Source: an uncultured Prevotellaceae bacterium
Lineage (GTDB): Bacteria; Bacteroidota; Bacteroidia; Bacteroidales; Bacteroidaceae
Direction: 5' to 3'
Assembly (NCBI GenBank): GCA_902801375.1
Contig: CADCIB010000007.1
Coordinates: forward strand, 62,001-126,000
Length of the DNA: 64,000 bases
In this document: positions 53,415 to 61,891 of the stretch, in pieces
Position numbering within the stretch: the stretch's first letter is position 1
Layout: each line of letters begins with the position of its first letter
Position numbers and translations under genes: made by a program
Notes under the pieces: generated by a model
Database searches by the model: none
What the model was told of the DNA's origin: nothing
Seen by the model: only the letters and a program-made list of their open reading frames with translations

Positions 53415-53423
53415 GGGGAACTC
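53394..53423 (+). terminator. Hairpin across the helicase stop codon, possible attenuator
   Basis: GAGTT-A-CCCCTT (53394-53405) pairs with AAGGGGAACTC (53413-53423), with one bulged A and the stop codon in the 3' arm. Only a short CTTTATG tail follows, so it would weaken rather than end transcription. Confidence 0.4.
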
Positions 53424-53449
53424 TTTATGTCAAACAAAAAACAGCGAAA

Positions 53450-54406
53450 ATGGAAGAAAAGGAATTTGAAGCAAAACTCAGGAGCGTAAACGAAGTAAAG
53501 TTTCCACTTGTTAAGGCAGCCTTCAAAGGCAAAGACGGAAATGTGTATATTGGTATGATGCTGATAGACACAGGATCAGTGGATTGTATTCTCAACAAAT
53601 CCGTCTTGTCTTTGATTGATTCCTCCTTAATTCGGGAAGATGACAAAAAGGTCATCCACTCGATACAGTCAGATGCGAATACATGTCAAGGTGTCGATTT
53701 CACCTTCAAGACGGGTAATGAAGTATTCTCTGATATTTTCTATGTCAATGAGGAGATAGACTTCAATCTGATGTTTGAAGGATTCATTGGCATCATAGGC
53801 CATGAATTTCTACGTAAACACCAGTTAGTGTTGGACTACTCATCTAAAACGCTACATGGATCCTATAGCAATCTCGGCAATCCCTGCGACTACGATTTCT
53901 TTTTTCCAATGGAATATGGTATTAAACAATATAATATTCCTGTTGTTGGACTCGTCTATGGAAACAAAGAGTATATCATGGTGGCAGACTCAGGCGCAAA
54001 TGATACTGTTATCACTCAATTTGTCATAGATGAGTCAGGGGCATCTGCAAACGCAGAGTCGGGCAATGGGTCAGTTGTTGGTTTTAACAACAAGCCAATG
54101 GACACTTCTATACAAGAGGTTAATCTCTGTTTGCTCAGTATTGGTGGGACAGAGCAAGAGCCAAGGTTATGTACCTATAAAGATCGTGTGCAAACCATTA
54201 GTGAACACAAATACTTAATGGATAACCTCAAAGACTCAGATGGGAATGAACTTCCACCCATATCTGGACTTTTGTCTTCAGCATTTATGCTTGAACACAA
54301 GTGGGTGATAGACTTTGGCACTGGAGTAATGTATAGCAACAATGTTGAACACAAAGATAGCATCGCAAAAACCAGCCCGAATCAAGATAAATCATCAGGT
54401 TTGTGA
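53450..54406 (+). CDS. Double retropepsin-like aspartic protease homologue, cytoplasmic
   Basis: 318 residues, no signal peptide. Two half-sites lie in one chain: MLIDTGSVDCILN with D40-T41-G42-S43, and MVADSGANDTVIT with D180-S181-G182. Each is followed by the closing hydrophobic motif of the fold: FIGIIGHEFLRKHQLVLDY near 112-130 and ISGLLSSAFMLEHKWVIDF near 273-291. Retroviral pepsins dimerise to bring two such halves together; a tandem single-chain version would resemble a pepsin. The second half has Ser for Thr in the DTG position, as in some active enzymes. It is 35 bases after the helicase gene. Substrate unknown. Confidence 0.75.
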   Translation: MEEKEFEAKLRSVNEVKFPLVKAAFKGKDGNVYIGMMLIDTGSVDCILNKSVLSLIDSSLIREDDKKVIHSIQSDANTCQGVDFTFKTGNEVFSDIFYVNEEIDFNLMFEGFIGIIGHEFLRKHQLVLDYSSKTLHGSYSNLGNPCDYDFFFPMEYGIKQYNIPVVGLVYGNKEYIMVADSGANDTVITQFVIDESGASANAESGNGSVVGFNNKPMDTSIQEVNLCLLSIGGTEQEPRLCTYKDRVQTISEHKYLMDNLKDSDGNELPPISGLLSSAFMLEHKWVIDFGTGVMYSNNVEHKDSIAKTSPNQDKSSGL

Positions 54407-54585
54407 TTTTTTCTGTGTTTTCTTTTGGTTATTTGGGGAGAAATTCATACCTTTGCCGTGATTTTGTAACATGTTGATTATCAATGGTTATTTCCGTTTT
54501 TGCGACATGTGTGCAACATCCGGTGCTAACGCATTGATAGTCAGTTAAAGTCGTTTCTTTGCACCAGAAACAAAAAGTGTTCATC

Positions 54586-55800
54586 ATGAAGAAACTGTCG
54601 CTGACCTCCCAGATTGCCCTCGCACTTGTCTTGGCTGTCGTAGCCGGCATCCTGCTACAAGGCTATGCCGACTTTGTGAACGAATACATCAAGCCTTTGG
54701 GAAACATCTTCCTCAACTTGCTGAAATTCATCGTGGTACCTCTGGTGCTGTTCTCTATCATGGCTGGCATATTGTCGATGAACGACGTGTCGAAGGTGGG
54801 TAGGCTTGGATTGCGGGCTTTGCTCTATTTCATGTTCACGACGGTTATTGCCGTCGCTCTTGGATTGGTGGCATCGACATTAGGGAAGGGGGTGCTTCCC
54901 CTTATCCATGTGGAAAGGGGCGGCAGCACGGATGCAGTGGAAATACTGGATATCACGGTCATGGACCAGATCGTGAACATGTTTCCTGATAATATCATGC
55001 TACCGCTGACCAATATGACGATGATTCAAGTCATTGTGATTGCCGTTTTTTTTGGTGTGGCGATGGTTCATGTGGGTGAAGCTGGGGAGCCGGTACGGAA
55101 GCTCACGCTCAGCATCAATGTAGTCGTGTCGAAAGTGCTGTCTTATATCATGGCCCTGGCCCCGTATGGTGTGTTTTGCATGCTTACGCCCGTGGTGGTT
55201 TCCAATGGTCCCAGTGTTTTAGGTTCGTATGCGGCACTAGTCGCTTTGGGCTATTTCTGTTTCGTCCTCCATGCTGTCTGCGTTTATGGCTCACTGGTCT
55301 ATCTGTTGGGCAACACGTCACCCATCCGCTTCTTTAAGGAGTTGCAGCCTGCCATGCTGTTTGCATTCTCCAGTGACTCATCTGTGGCCACCTTGCCTTA
55401 CACCATGGAATGCACGGAGAAGTTGGGCGTCCGCAAGGATATTGGCAATTTTGTACTGTCATTAGGTGCGACAATCAATATGGACGGTGTTGCCATCTAC
55501 CTTGGCGTGGCATCTGTATTTATGGCCGCTTGTTGTGGTATAGACCTGACGCTGCATCAGTATTTTGCCATTGCCTTTGCCTCAACGGTGGCGTCTATCG
55601 GCACGCCGGGCATTCCTGGCGGATCGTTGGCGTTGATGGCAATGGTGTTTGCCTCTGCGCAGATTCCTGTGGAGTGTGTGGCCATTGTGGCTGGTGTGGA
55701 CCGTATTGTGGACATGGGGCGCACTGTGATGTCAATCACAGGCGATGCTTCTTGTGCCGTTGTCATGCAAAACAGGTTGAAGGATAAGGTTGGTGCATAG
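54586..55800 (+). CDS. Dicarboxylate/amino acid:cation symporter (DAACS family)
   Basis: Inner-membrane Na+/H+-coupled carrier for glutamate/aspartate, dicarboxylates or Ser/Thr. 404 residues from MKKLSLTSQIALALVLAVVA. Hallmarks are the serine-rich hairpin FSSDSSVATLPYTME, the transport motif GATINMDGVAIYLGVASVFM, and the second hairpin STVASIGTPGIPGGSLALM. DRIVDMGRTVMSITGDASCA marks the substrate-binding helix. The Arg/Asp residues in that helix favour an acidic substrate, but the exact one cannot be fixed. Start at 54586 matches the family; an ATG at 54559 is possible. The upstream 179-base gap has only a weak TTTCTTTGC promoter. Confidence 0.9.
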   Translation: MKKLSLTSQIALALVLAVVAGILLQGYADFVNEYIKPLGNIFLNLLKFIVVPLVLFSIMAGILSMNDVSKVGRLGLRALLYFMFTTVIAVALGLVASTLGKGVLPLIHVERGGSTDAVEILDITVMDQIVNMFPDNIMLPLTNMTMIQVIVIAVFFGVAMVHVGEAGEPVRKLTLSINVVVSKVLSYIMALAPYGVFCMLTPVVVSNGPSVLGSYAALVALGYFCFVLHAVCVYGSLVYLLGNTSPIRFFKELQPAMLFAFSSDSSVATLPYTMECTEKLGVRKDIGNFVLSLGATINMDGVAIYLGVASVFMAACCGIDLTLHQYFAIAFASTVASIGTPGIPGGSLALMAMVFASAQIPVECVAIVAGVDRIVDMGRTVMSITGDASCAVVMQNRLKDKVGA

Positions 55801-55819
55801 GTTTGCTATTGAATGGACT

Positions 55820-56668
55820 ATGAGAAGAAAATTGATAGTATTGCTTGTGTGGGCCGGCTTCCTGACCACGCCGTCGGTGGCACAAACCGCTGCCGATTCG
55901 CTGGCCATTGTGTCTGCTCGTTGGGAGATGAAAGCGGATGATCGGGGAGTGGTGAGCCGATGTGCTGCCATTGAGCAGCTATATGGCGGACCGCAGTATG
56001 TGAGTGTCGTCGAGGTATGTCCTCGCAGGCTTCAGTCAGGAATAGGTGTGTCAAAAACCATGAAGACAATCAGCGAATTGGCACGTGAGTATCATGCGTT
56101 GGTGGCAATCAACGGTTCCTATTACAACATGACTGAAGGCAATTCGGTTTGTTTCCTGAAGATTGACGATGTGGTGGCCGACTCCACCGAAATGAGGGAG
56201 TTCGCCCTCTGTGTGACCGGTGCTGTGAAAGTGAAGAAGGGAAAGCTGCGCATTCTGCCTTGGAACAGGGATTTGGAGCGACATTATAAAAAGAAGAAAG
56301 GTGTGGTGTTGGCGTCTGGGCCCTTGCTGCTTGAAAAGGGCCGTTATGCCGATTTGTCGACGTGTGACAGTGGTTTTGTAGCCACCAAACATCCGCGCAG
56401 CGCCATAGCTGTCACCAAGGACAAGAGGGTATTGTTCATCACGGTGGACGGTCGCTCTCCAGGGAATGCCTTGGGGATGCGTCTTCCCGAACTGGCTCAC
56501 CTCATCAAGGTAATGGGCGGAAAAGAGGCCTTGAACCTGGATGGCGGGGGCTCCACTATGCTTTATCTGGATGGTGAAATCCTGAACCACCCTTCGGATA
56601 ACGGGCGTTTCGACCATCAGGGCGAGCGGCGCATCCCCAACATCATTTATTACTATTATAAAAAGTGA
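55820..56668 (+). CDS. Phosphodiester glycosidase family (NAGPA-like) secreted protein
   Basis: 282 residues from MRRKLIVLLVWAGFLTTPSV, a signal peptide. NAGPA-domain motifs: SELAREYHALVAINGSYYNM, VLASGPLLLEKG, HPRSAIAVTKDKRVLFITVD and LNLDGGGSTMLYLDG. Family members cleave or bind phosphodiester-linked sugars; Bacteroidales proteins of this type are thought to act on cell-envelope or host glycans. It begins 19 bases after the symporter gene and ends six bases before the PIF1 helicase gene, so the three may share a transcript. Confidence 0.85.
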   Translation: MRRKLIVLLVWAGFLTTPSVAQTAADSLAIVSARWEMKADDRGVVSRCAAIEQLYGGPQYVSVVEVCPRRLQSGIGVSKTMKTISELAREYHALVAINGSYYNMTEGNSVCFLKIDDVVADSTEMREFALCVTGAVKVKKGKLRILPWNRDLERHYKKKKGVVLASGPLLLEKGRYADLSTCDSGFVATKHPRSAIAVTKDKRVLFITVDGRSPGNALGMRLPELAHLIKVMGGKEALNLDGGGSTMLYLDGEILNHPSDNGRFDHQGERRIPNIIYYYYKK

Positions 56669-56674
56669 CTTGTC

Positions 56675-59167
56675 ATGTCTGAAAGTACAACAGAAAGCAT
56701 ACGTCCCCATGAGGGACAGGTCAACCATGAACTTCGCACAGCATGGGATTTTGTGGAGAATACAGGTGTCAGCATCTTCCTGACGGGGAAGGCTGGAACG
56801 GGAAAGACGACTTTTCTGAAGACGCTGAACGAACGGCTTCCCAAACGGATGGTGGTCGTAGCACCTACGGGTGTGGCGGCCATCAATGCAGGAGGTGTGA
56901 CCATCCACTCTTTTTTCCAGTTGCCGCTGGCGCCTTATATTCCTGATTCCACCTTCAAAGAGCGTTTCGATTTCAGTGCAGAGAAACGCAGTATCATCCG
57001 CACGATGGATTTGCTGGTTATCGACGAGATAAGCATGGTGCGTAGCGACCTGCTCGATGCGATAGACCATGTGTTGCGACGTTTCCGTAACAGTCGTCTT
57101 CCTTTTGGCGGGGTGCAGTTGCTGATGATTGGCGACTTGCAGCAGTTGGCACCTGTTGTCACAGATCAAGAGGCTCCATTGCTCAACCGCTATTACGAAA
57201 CACCTTTCTTCTTTGGGAGCAGAGCCCTGCAGATGCTGAACTATGTGACGATAGAGTTGAAACATGTCTACCGTCAGAGCGATGAGCATTTCCTCCTGCT
57301 GTTGAACCATATCCGCGAGGGAAAAGCTACGCCGCAGGACTTCGCCGAGCTGAACCAACGCTACGTTCCCGACTTCCGTCCGCGACCTGACGAAGGTTTT
57401 ATTCGTTTGACCACCCACAATGCGATGGCGCAGCGCTACAACGACGGCGAACTGCAACGCCTTCCTGCCCACGCCTATATCTTCGAGGCCCAGGTGGAAG
57501 GAACATTCCCAGAGTTCTCCTATCCTGCCGACGAACGCCTTGTCCTGAAAGAAGGGGCGCAGGTGATGTTCATCAAGAACGACTCTTCGGCCGAACATCA
57601 GTTCTACAATGGCAAGATAGGTCATGTGGTGAGCATCACAAAGGAAGGTATCACCGTGAAATGTCCTGACGACGATTTCACCATCCAGGTGGAGTCAATG
57701 GAATGGGAGAATACGAAATACGTGCTCAACGAGAAGACCAAAGAGATAGAGTCGCAGGTGCAGGGCACTTTCACGCAGTACCCCTTACGGCTGGCTTGGG
57801 CCATCACCATCCACAAGAGTCAGGGTCTGACCTTTGAGCGCGCCATCATCGATGCCGCCTCATCGTTTGCCTCCGGGCAGTTGTATGTGGCATTGAGCCG
57901 CTGCAAGACGCTCGAAGGATTGGTCTTGGCGGGTGCCATTTCGGAGCGTGCCTTGATTAGCGATTACCGCATTGCTCAATACACCGCATGGCAGGAGCAA
58001 GCAGCACGGCAGAGCATTGCTCAACTACCAGCACTGAAAGAGCAGTATTTCGTGGGTCTGTTATGCGAACTGTTTGACTTTTCCGTGCTTCGCGAAAAGG
58101 AGGAGTGGCTCTGCCGGACACTCGATGAGTTTCTCTACGGGCAATATCCGTCGCTGGGGCGCAGCCATCGTGCCGTACTTCAGGCTTTGGCCAACGATGT
58201 GATGGGCGTTGCTGCGAAGTGGCATAATGTCATCAGAGCCACCCCCGTCGGTCAAATGCATGCCCGGTCGTTCTTGGAGCGGGTACAACGCAGTGCGGCT
58301 TATTTCCATACGCAGCTGACAGAGATGCTTGGTATGTTGCTGGACGATTCTGCTGTGGATATCGACAATAAGATGGTGAAGAAGCGTTACGACGAGGCTT
58401 TGGCCGATGTGCGCATGGAGTATCTGGTGAAAACGAATCTCATGCAAGTTTTCAGCTCACAGGAGTTCGACAGTGCTGCCTATCTGAGAGCGAAAAACCA
58501 TGCTATCCTTGATGCCATCGGTGGCTCCTCAGCAAAACGGACACGCAAGCGTAAGGCCGACAGCGTGGTGACGCCCGACATCAAATATCCTGACCTGTAT
58601 CGTCGCATTTTCCAATGGCGTGAGCGGAAAGCCCTCGAGACGGGCAGCCAACCAGCCAACATCATGCAACAAAGGGCAATGGTGAATCTCGTGAACTTCC
58701 TGCCCGGCGACTTGGCATCGCTTGTTGCTGTACCTTACATTGGGAAGCAAAGTGCCAAGCGCTACGGCGAGGACCTTCTCTCCATCGTCAGCCACTATGC
58801 CGAGGAGAACGGTCTGACTATGCTTCAGTCGCGTGCCATCAAGAAGCAGACTGCGGAGAATAAAGGTGTCCCAGAAACGAAACAGATCTCTTTCAATCTG
58901 TATAAACAAGGTCGCACACCGGAGGAAATTGCCCAGGAACGCGGCTATAGCGTGGGCACCATCTACGTCCATCTGGCTTACTTCGTGAAGCGAGGCGACA
59001 TAGCTCTCTCCGAACTTGTCAGCGACACCCAGTTGCAAACCATTCGACGTGCCATTGGTATGGCCCGCGGACAGAACAGCCTCACTGCCATTAAGAGTTT
59101 CTGTACCCCCGACATTGACTTTGGACAGATACGTCTGGTGCTCGATTCCATGAAGAGGGAATCGTAG
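56675..59167 (+). CDS. PIF1-type helicase with HRDC and C-terminal HTH domains
   Basis: 830 residues. Superfamily 1B motifs: GKAGTGKTTF at 38-47, RMVVVAPTGVAAINAGGVTI, LLVIDEISMVR, LLMIGDLQQLAPV, GAQVMFIKND, WAITIHKSQGLTFERA and GQLYVALSRCKTLEGL. After the motor the middle is helical, then an HRDC domain near 625-700 (YRRIFQWRERKALETGSQPA, VAVPYIGKQSAKRYG) and an HTH_40 at about 738-790 (NLYKQGRTPEEIAQERGYSV). This is the common Bacteroidota layout. The motor is close to that of the 51345 helicase. Its stop directly abuts the stop of the convergent UvrD gene. Confidence 0.93.
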   Translation: MSESTTESIRPHEGQVNHELRTAWDFVENTGVSIFLTGKAGTGKTTFLKTLNERLPKRMVVVAPTGVAAINAGGVTIHSFFQLPLAPYIPDSTFKERFDFSAEKRSIIRTMDLLVIDEISMVRSDLLDAIDHVLRRFRNSRLPFGGVQLLMIGDLQQLAPVVTDQEAPLLNRYYETPFFFGSRALQMLNYVTIELKHVYRQSDEHFLLLLNHIREGKATPQDFAELNQRYVPDFRPRPDEGFIRLTTHNAMAQRYNDGELQRLPAHAYIFEAQVEGTFPEFSYPADERLVLKEGAQVMFIKNDSSAEHQFYNGKIGHVVSITKEGITVKCPDDDFTIQVESMEWENTKYVLNEKTKEIESQVQGTFTQYPLRLAWAITIHKSQGLTFERAIIDAASSFASGQLYVALSRCKTLEGLVLAGAISERALISDYRIAQYTAWQEQAARQSIAQLPALKEQYFVGLLCELFDFSVLREKEEWLCRTLDEFLYGQYPSLGRSHRAVLQALANDVMGVAAKWHNVIRATPVGQMHARSFLERVQRSAAYFHTQLTEMLGMLLDDSAVDIDNKMVKKRYDEALADVRMEYLVKTNLMQVFSSQEFDSAAYLRAKNHAILDAIGGSSAKRTRKRKADSVVTPDIKYPDLYRRIFQWRERKALETGSQPANIMQQRAMVNLVNFLPGDLASLVAVPYIGKQSAKRYGEDLLSIVSHYAEENGLTMLQSRAIKKQTAENKGVPETKQISFNLYKQGRTPEEIAQERGYSVGTIYVHLAYFVKRGDIALSELVSDTQLQTIRRAIGMARGQNSLTAIKSFCTPDIDFGQIRLVLDSMKRES

Positions 59168-61834
59168 CTATGAGAAGAATTGCCTGATGGTATTAAGCAA
59201 GGGCGACGGCTGGCGAGCATACAGTCGTCCCCACCGCGACACCTGTTGCTGTGAGATGGCTATGAAAAGGCGCTTCTTTGCACGCGAGATAGCCACATAG
59301 AACTTGCGTGCCTCTTCTTCTTGTGAGTCGTTGCTATTGGCATAGTAGCTGGGGAATTTTCCCTCTACTGCGTCGTAAACGATGACATTGTCGAACTCCA
59401 GGCCTTTTGCTTTATGCACAGTAGAGATGAAGATCCGCTCCTGCATGCTGACACTGCCGCAGAGATCGGCCTCTTTCATCGTGTTCAACTCCTGCAGATG
59501 GGCTTCAAGCTGGGTGATGAGGCTTCCCTCCTTGGGTGATGTCATATCCATCGCAATATAGTTTAACACATACTGCATCTTCGGGATTTCTGCCATGCGA
59601 TGATGATGCAGCAGCTCGCGATAGACATATTGCATCTCGCTGACAAGGTCGGAAGCGGGATGCTGTTCGTAAAGCAGGCTATGGGAATGCAGGTACAGTT
59701 CGCCATAGAGGTTGCGGAATCGCTCGGCTGTCTGTCGTCTTTTCCTCAGAAATGCCGTCTGGGTAGGTGTCAGCTCACAGGCTTGCTGCCAGCAGTGGTT
59801 GGCCACACTGAGCGTTGCCATAATATCATCGTTGGCCAAATGGGAGTTTTGACCTTCAAGGTTCAGTGTTTCCAGGAGATCTTTCAGTTTATAGCTCTTT
59901 AAGCGTGGTGCCACGAGACGCATCAGTTTCAGCGTGTCGTAGTAGGAGGGCCATAGTTGGTGGATGTCGAGTTCTGGGCAATGGCGAAGCATGTTGTAGC
60001 GCATGATCTGGTAGTCATATGTCGCATTGTGGCCGAGAATCACGGCATCTTTGGCAAAGTGGACAAAAGCTCGCAGACCTTCAGCTGGCGACAGGTGCGG
60101 ATGGAGGGCGTATTCTTCGATGAGTGGGTTAGGCAAGTCGCCCAGCTTGGGCGGAATGGGGCGGTTGGTCTCGAGGAATAGGTTCAGCTCTTCCACTGGT
60201 TTGCCAGCTCTGACTTTCACAGCTGCAATCTGCACGATGTCGTCCTCGAAGACATTAAGACCGGTTGTCTCTGTGTCGAAGATGACGAATTCATGCTGTT
60301 CGTAGTCCTTCATGAACGCCTGCAGGTAGGTGGTGTCGTCGTAGAGGATGAAGTCTGTGGGCGAAATGGCACTTTCCATCATTTGGTGAGTGAAAGCCCT
60401 TGCCGCTGAGTGGTTGCTGAAGAGTTTCAGGCCAGTAAAGATGCGCGACCACGCAATGAAGTTGTTCTCCTGTACTATGACGTTGAAGTGGGCAGTCAAC
60501 AGGTGCATCTCAGGGGTAGAGAATACATCGGTGCCGGAAATCTTGAAGTGTGGCAGTTGGGTAGCCTTACTCACCTCGTCGGCATCGGAATTGAAGGCCA
60601 CGACCACGGCAATCGTCTCGTCGGGATGACTGTGATAGAGATTGCTGACCACGCGGGCCACATCGTTGGCTTCGTCGATGTTGGTGTAGCTATCGATGAT
60701 TTGCAGGGCATCGGACTGTCGGGGTGTTTCGTCCTGTGTCTGAGGCAGGAGTTCTGGAGCTATGCCCAATTGTTTCTCGCCGTAGGTGTTGTAAAGGTCG
60801 AGCAGGTAGCGTGGCGAACGGTAGTTAACGAAGAAGTTGTAGAGATGGTCGGAACCGCAACGTTGGCGCAGCATGTCGAGCGTGTTGAGCTTGGCTCCCA
60901 TGAACGAAAAGATGGCTTGCCCCGGGTCGCCGAGATAGACCACGGTGGCGTCGGGAGCGGCGAAGAGGTCGATGATGGCCAGTTGCAGCGGGTTCAAGTC
61001 CTGCACTTCGTCTACTTGAATCCAGCGTTTTGTCGCAATGGAATTGCGACTTACAGAACCAGAGGGAGAGGGGGTGGAGAGGGCCTCGTAGGTCAGGAGC
61101 AGTAGGTCTTCGAAGTCGACGAGGTCGTTGTTTAGCTTGTAGAGCTCATAATGGCGGGCACCGTAGAGGGCTTTTAGTGTGCTCATAGCCTCGCTGCTCA
61201 TAAACGATGAGGTGGCGATGTAATCGTCGATGTTCTCATAGAGAGCGATGGTGGATTCCTGCGAATAGGGCAGGGCGAACACCGAGCACAGTTCTTTGAG
61301 GACAGCAGGCCTTAAGGCATCGCGATGCACCATGAGATTGCCAGGATAGCGTTTGCGACATTGGTACATCAGGTGTTGCAGATTGATCACTTGTGAGTAT
61401 TGTTGCCGCTGTTTGTTGTCGCCCAGGATCTTCAGCTCATCTTCATTCAGGAAATCGGCTATGATGCTGATGGAAACGTCGGTGTCGATGATGGCTGTGT
61501 TTTCTGGAACGACCTTATTGTCAAAGAGAAACTGTGAACAGAAACGGTGAACATTGCCCACGAACAGGTCTTCAAGGTTATCTGTAGACTGCATTTCCCC
61601 TGCCTCATTCTTTGAGCCTATCAAGCTATCGATGCGTTCTTTCATGCCTCGCGAGGCACGGTTGGTGAACGTCAGGCAGGCCATATCCTTGAATGCCGTT
61701 CCATGTTGGTGGGCATAGCGAATACGCTCGGCCAGGACGGCCGTTTTTCCACATCCTGGTGGTGCCAATACCAAATGGTGGCCGCCGGTGGCCTGGATGA
61801 CTTGTTGTTGCTGCTCGTTGAAGAGTCTTTCCAT
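59168..61834 (-). CDS. UvrD-like superfamily 1A helicase with inserted DEDDh 3'-5' exonuclease
   Basis: 888 residues from MERLFNEQQQQVIQATGGHH. Motor motifs: LAPPGCGKTAVL, CLTFTNRASRGMKERI, RWIQVDEVQDLN, VVYLGDPGQAIFSFMGA and, at the end, FISTVHKAKGLEFDNVIVYD and KFYVAISRAKKRLFIA. Between motif IV and the last motifs, at about 515-680, sits a DnaQ-like exonuclease: FVIFDTETTGLN (D520, E522), LGHNATYDYQIMRY and HLANDDIMA. All four acidic positions of DEDDh appear present. An upstream in-frame ATG at 61861 lies inside a terminator hairpin; 61834 is preferred. Likely DNA-repair role. Confidence 0.9.
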   Translation of the reverse strand: MERLFNEQQQQVIQATGGHHLVLAPPGCGKTAVLAERIRYAHQHGTAFKDMACLTFTNRASRGMKERIDSLIGSKNEAGEMQSTDNLEDLFVGNVHRFCSQFLFDNKVVPENTAIIDTDVSISIIADFLNEDELKILGDNKQRQQYSQVINLQHLMYQCRKRYPGNLMVHRDALRPAVLKELCSVFALPYSQESTIALYENIDDYIATSSFMSSEAMSTLKALYGARHYELYKLNNDLVDFEDLLLLTYEALSTPSPSGSVSRNSIATKRWIQVDEVQDLNPLQLAIIDLFAAPDATVVYLGDPGQAIFSFMGAKLNTLDMLRQRCGSDHLYNFFVNYRSPRYLLDLYNTYGEKQLGIAPELLPQTQDETPRQSDALQIIDSYTNIDEANDVARVVSNLYHSHPDETIAVVVAFNSDADEVSKATQLPHFKISGTDVFSTPEMHLLTAHFNVIVQENNFIAWSRIFTGLKLFSNHSAARAFTHQMMESAISPTDFILYDDTTYLQAFMKDYEQHEFVIFDTETTGLNVFEDDIVQIAAVKVRAGKPVEELNLFLETNRPIPPKLGDLPNPLIEEYALHPHLSPAEGLRAFVHFAKDAVILGHNATYDYQIMRYNMLRHCPELDIHQLWPSYYDTLKLMRLVAPRLKSYKLKDLLETLNLEGQNSHLANDDIMATLSVANHCWQQACELTPTQTAFLRKRRQTAERFRNLYGELYLHSHSLLYEQHPASDLVSEMQYVYRELLHHHRMAEIPKMQYVLNYIAMDMTSPKEGSLITQLEAHLQELNTMKEADLCGSVSMQERIFISTVHKAKGLEFDNVIVYDAVEGKFPSYYANSNDSQEEEARKFYVAISRAKKRLFIAISQQQVSRWGRLYARQPSPLLNTIRQFFS

Positions 61835-61849
61835 GGTTGTGTCGAAGAC

Positions 61850-61881
61850 AAAAAACGCCATGAGGCATCAACCTCATGGCG
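61850..61881 (-). terminator. Rho-independent terminator for the 61892 gene, abutting the helicase gene
   Basis: On the minus strand CGCCATGAGG (61881-61872) pairs with CCTCATGGCG (61865-61856), perfect 10-base stem with six-base loop, then six T (61855-61850). The helicase start codon is only 15 bases further on. Confidence 0.85.
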
Positions 61882-61891
61882 GAGATAAACG

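Noticed and set aside
56051-57625. Minus-strand frame of 524 codons opposite the glycosidase and PIF1 genes.
   Set aside because: Covers two convincing plus-strand genes and shows no domain.
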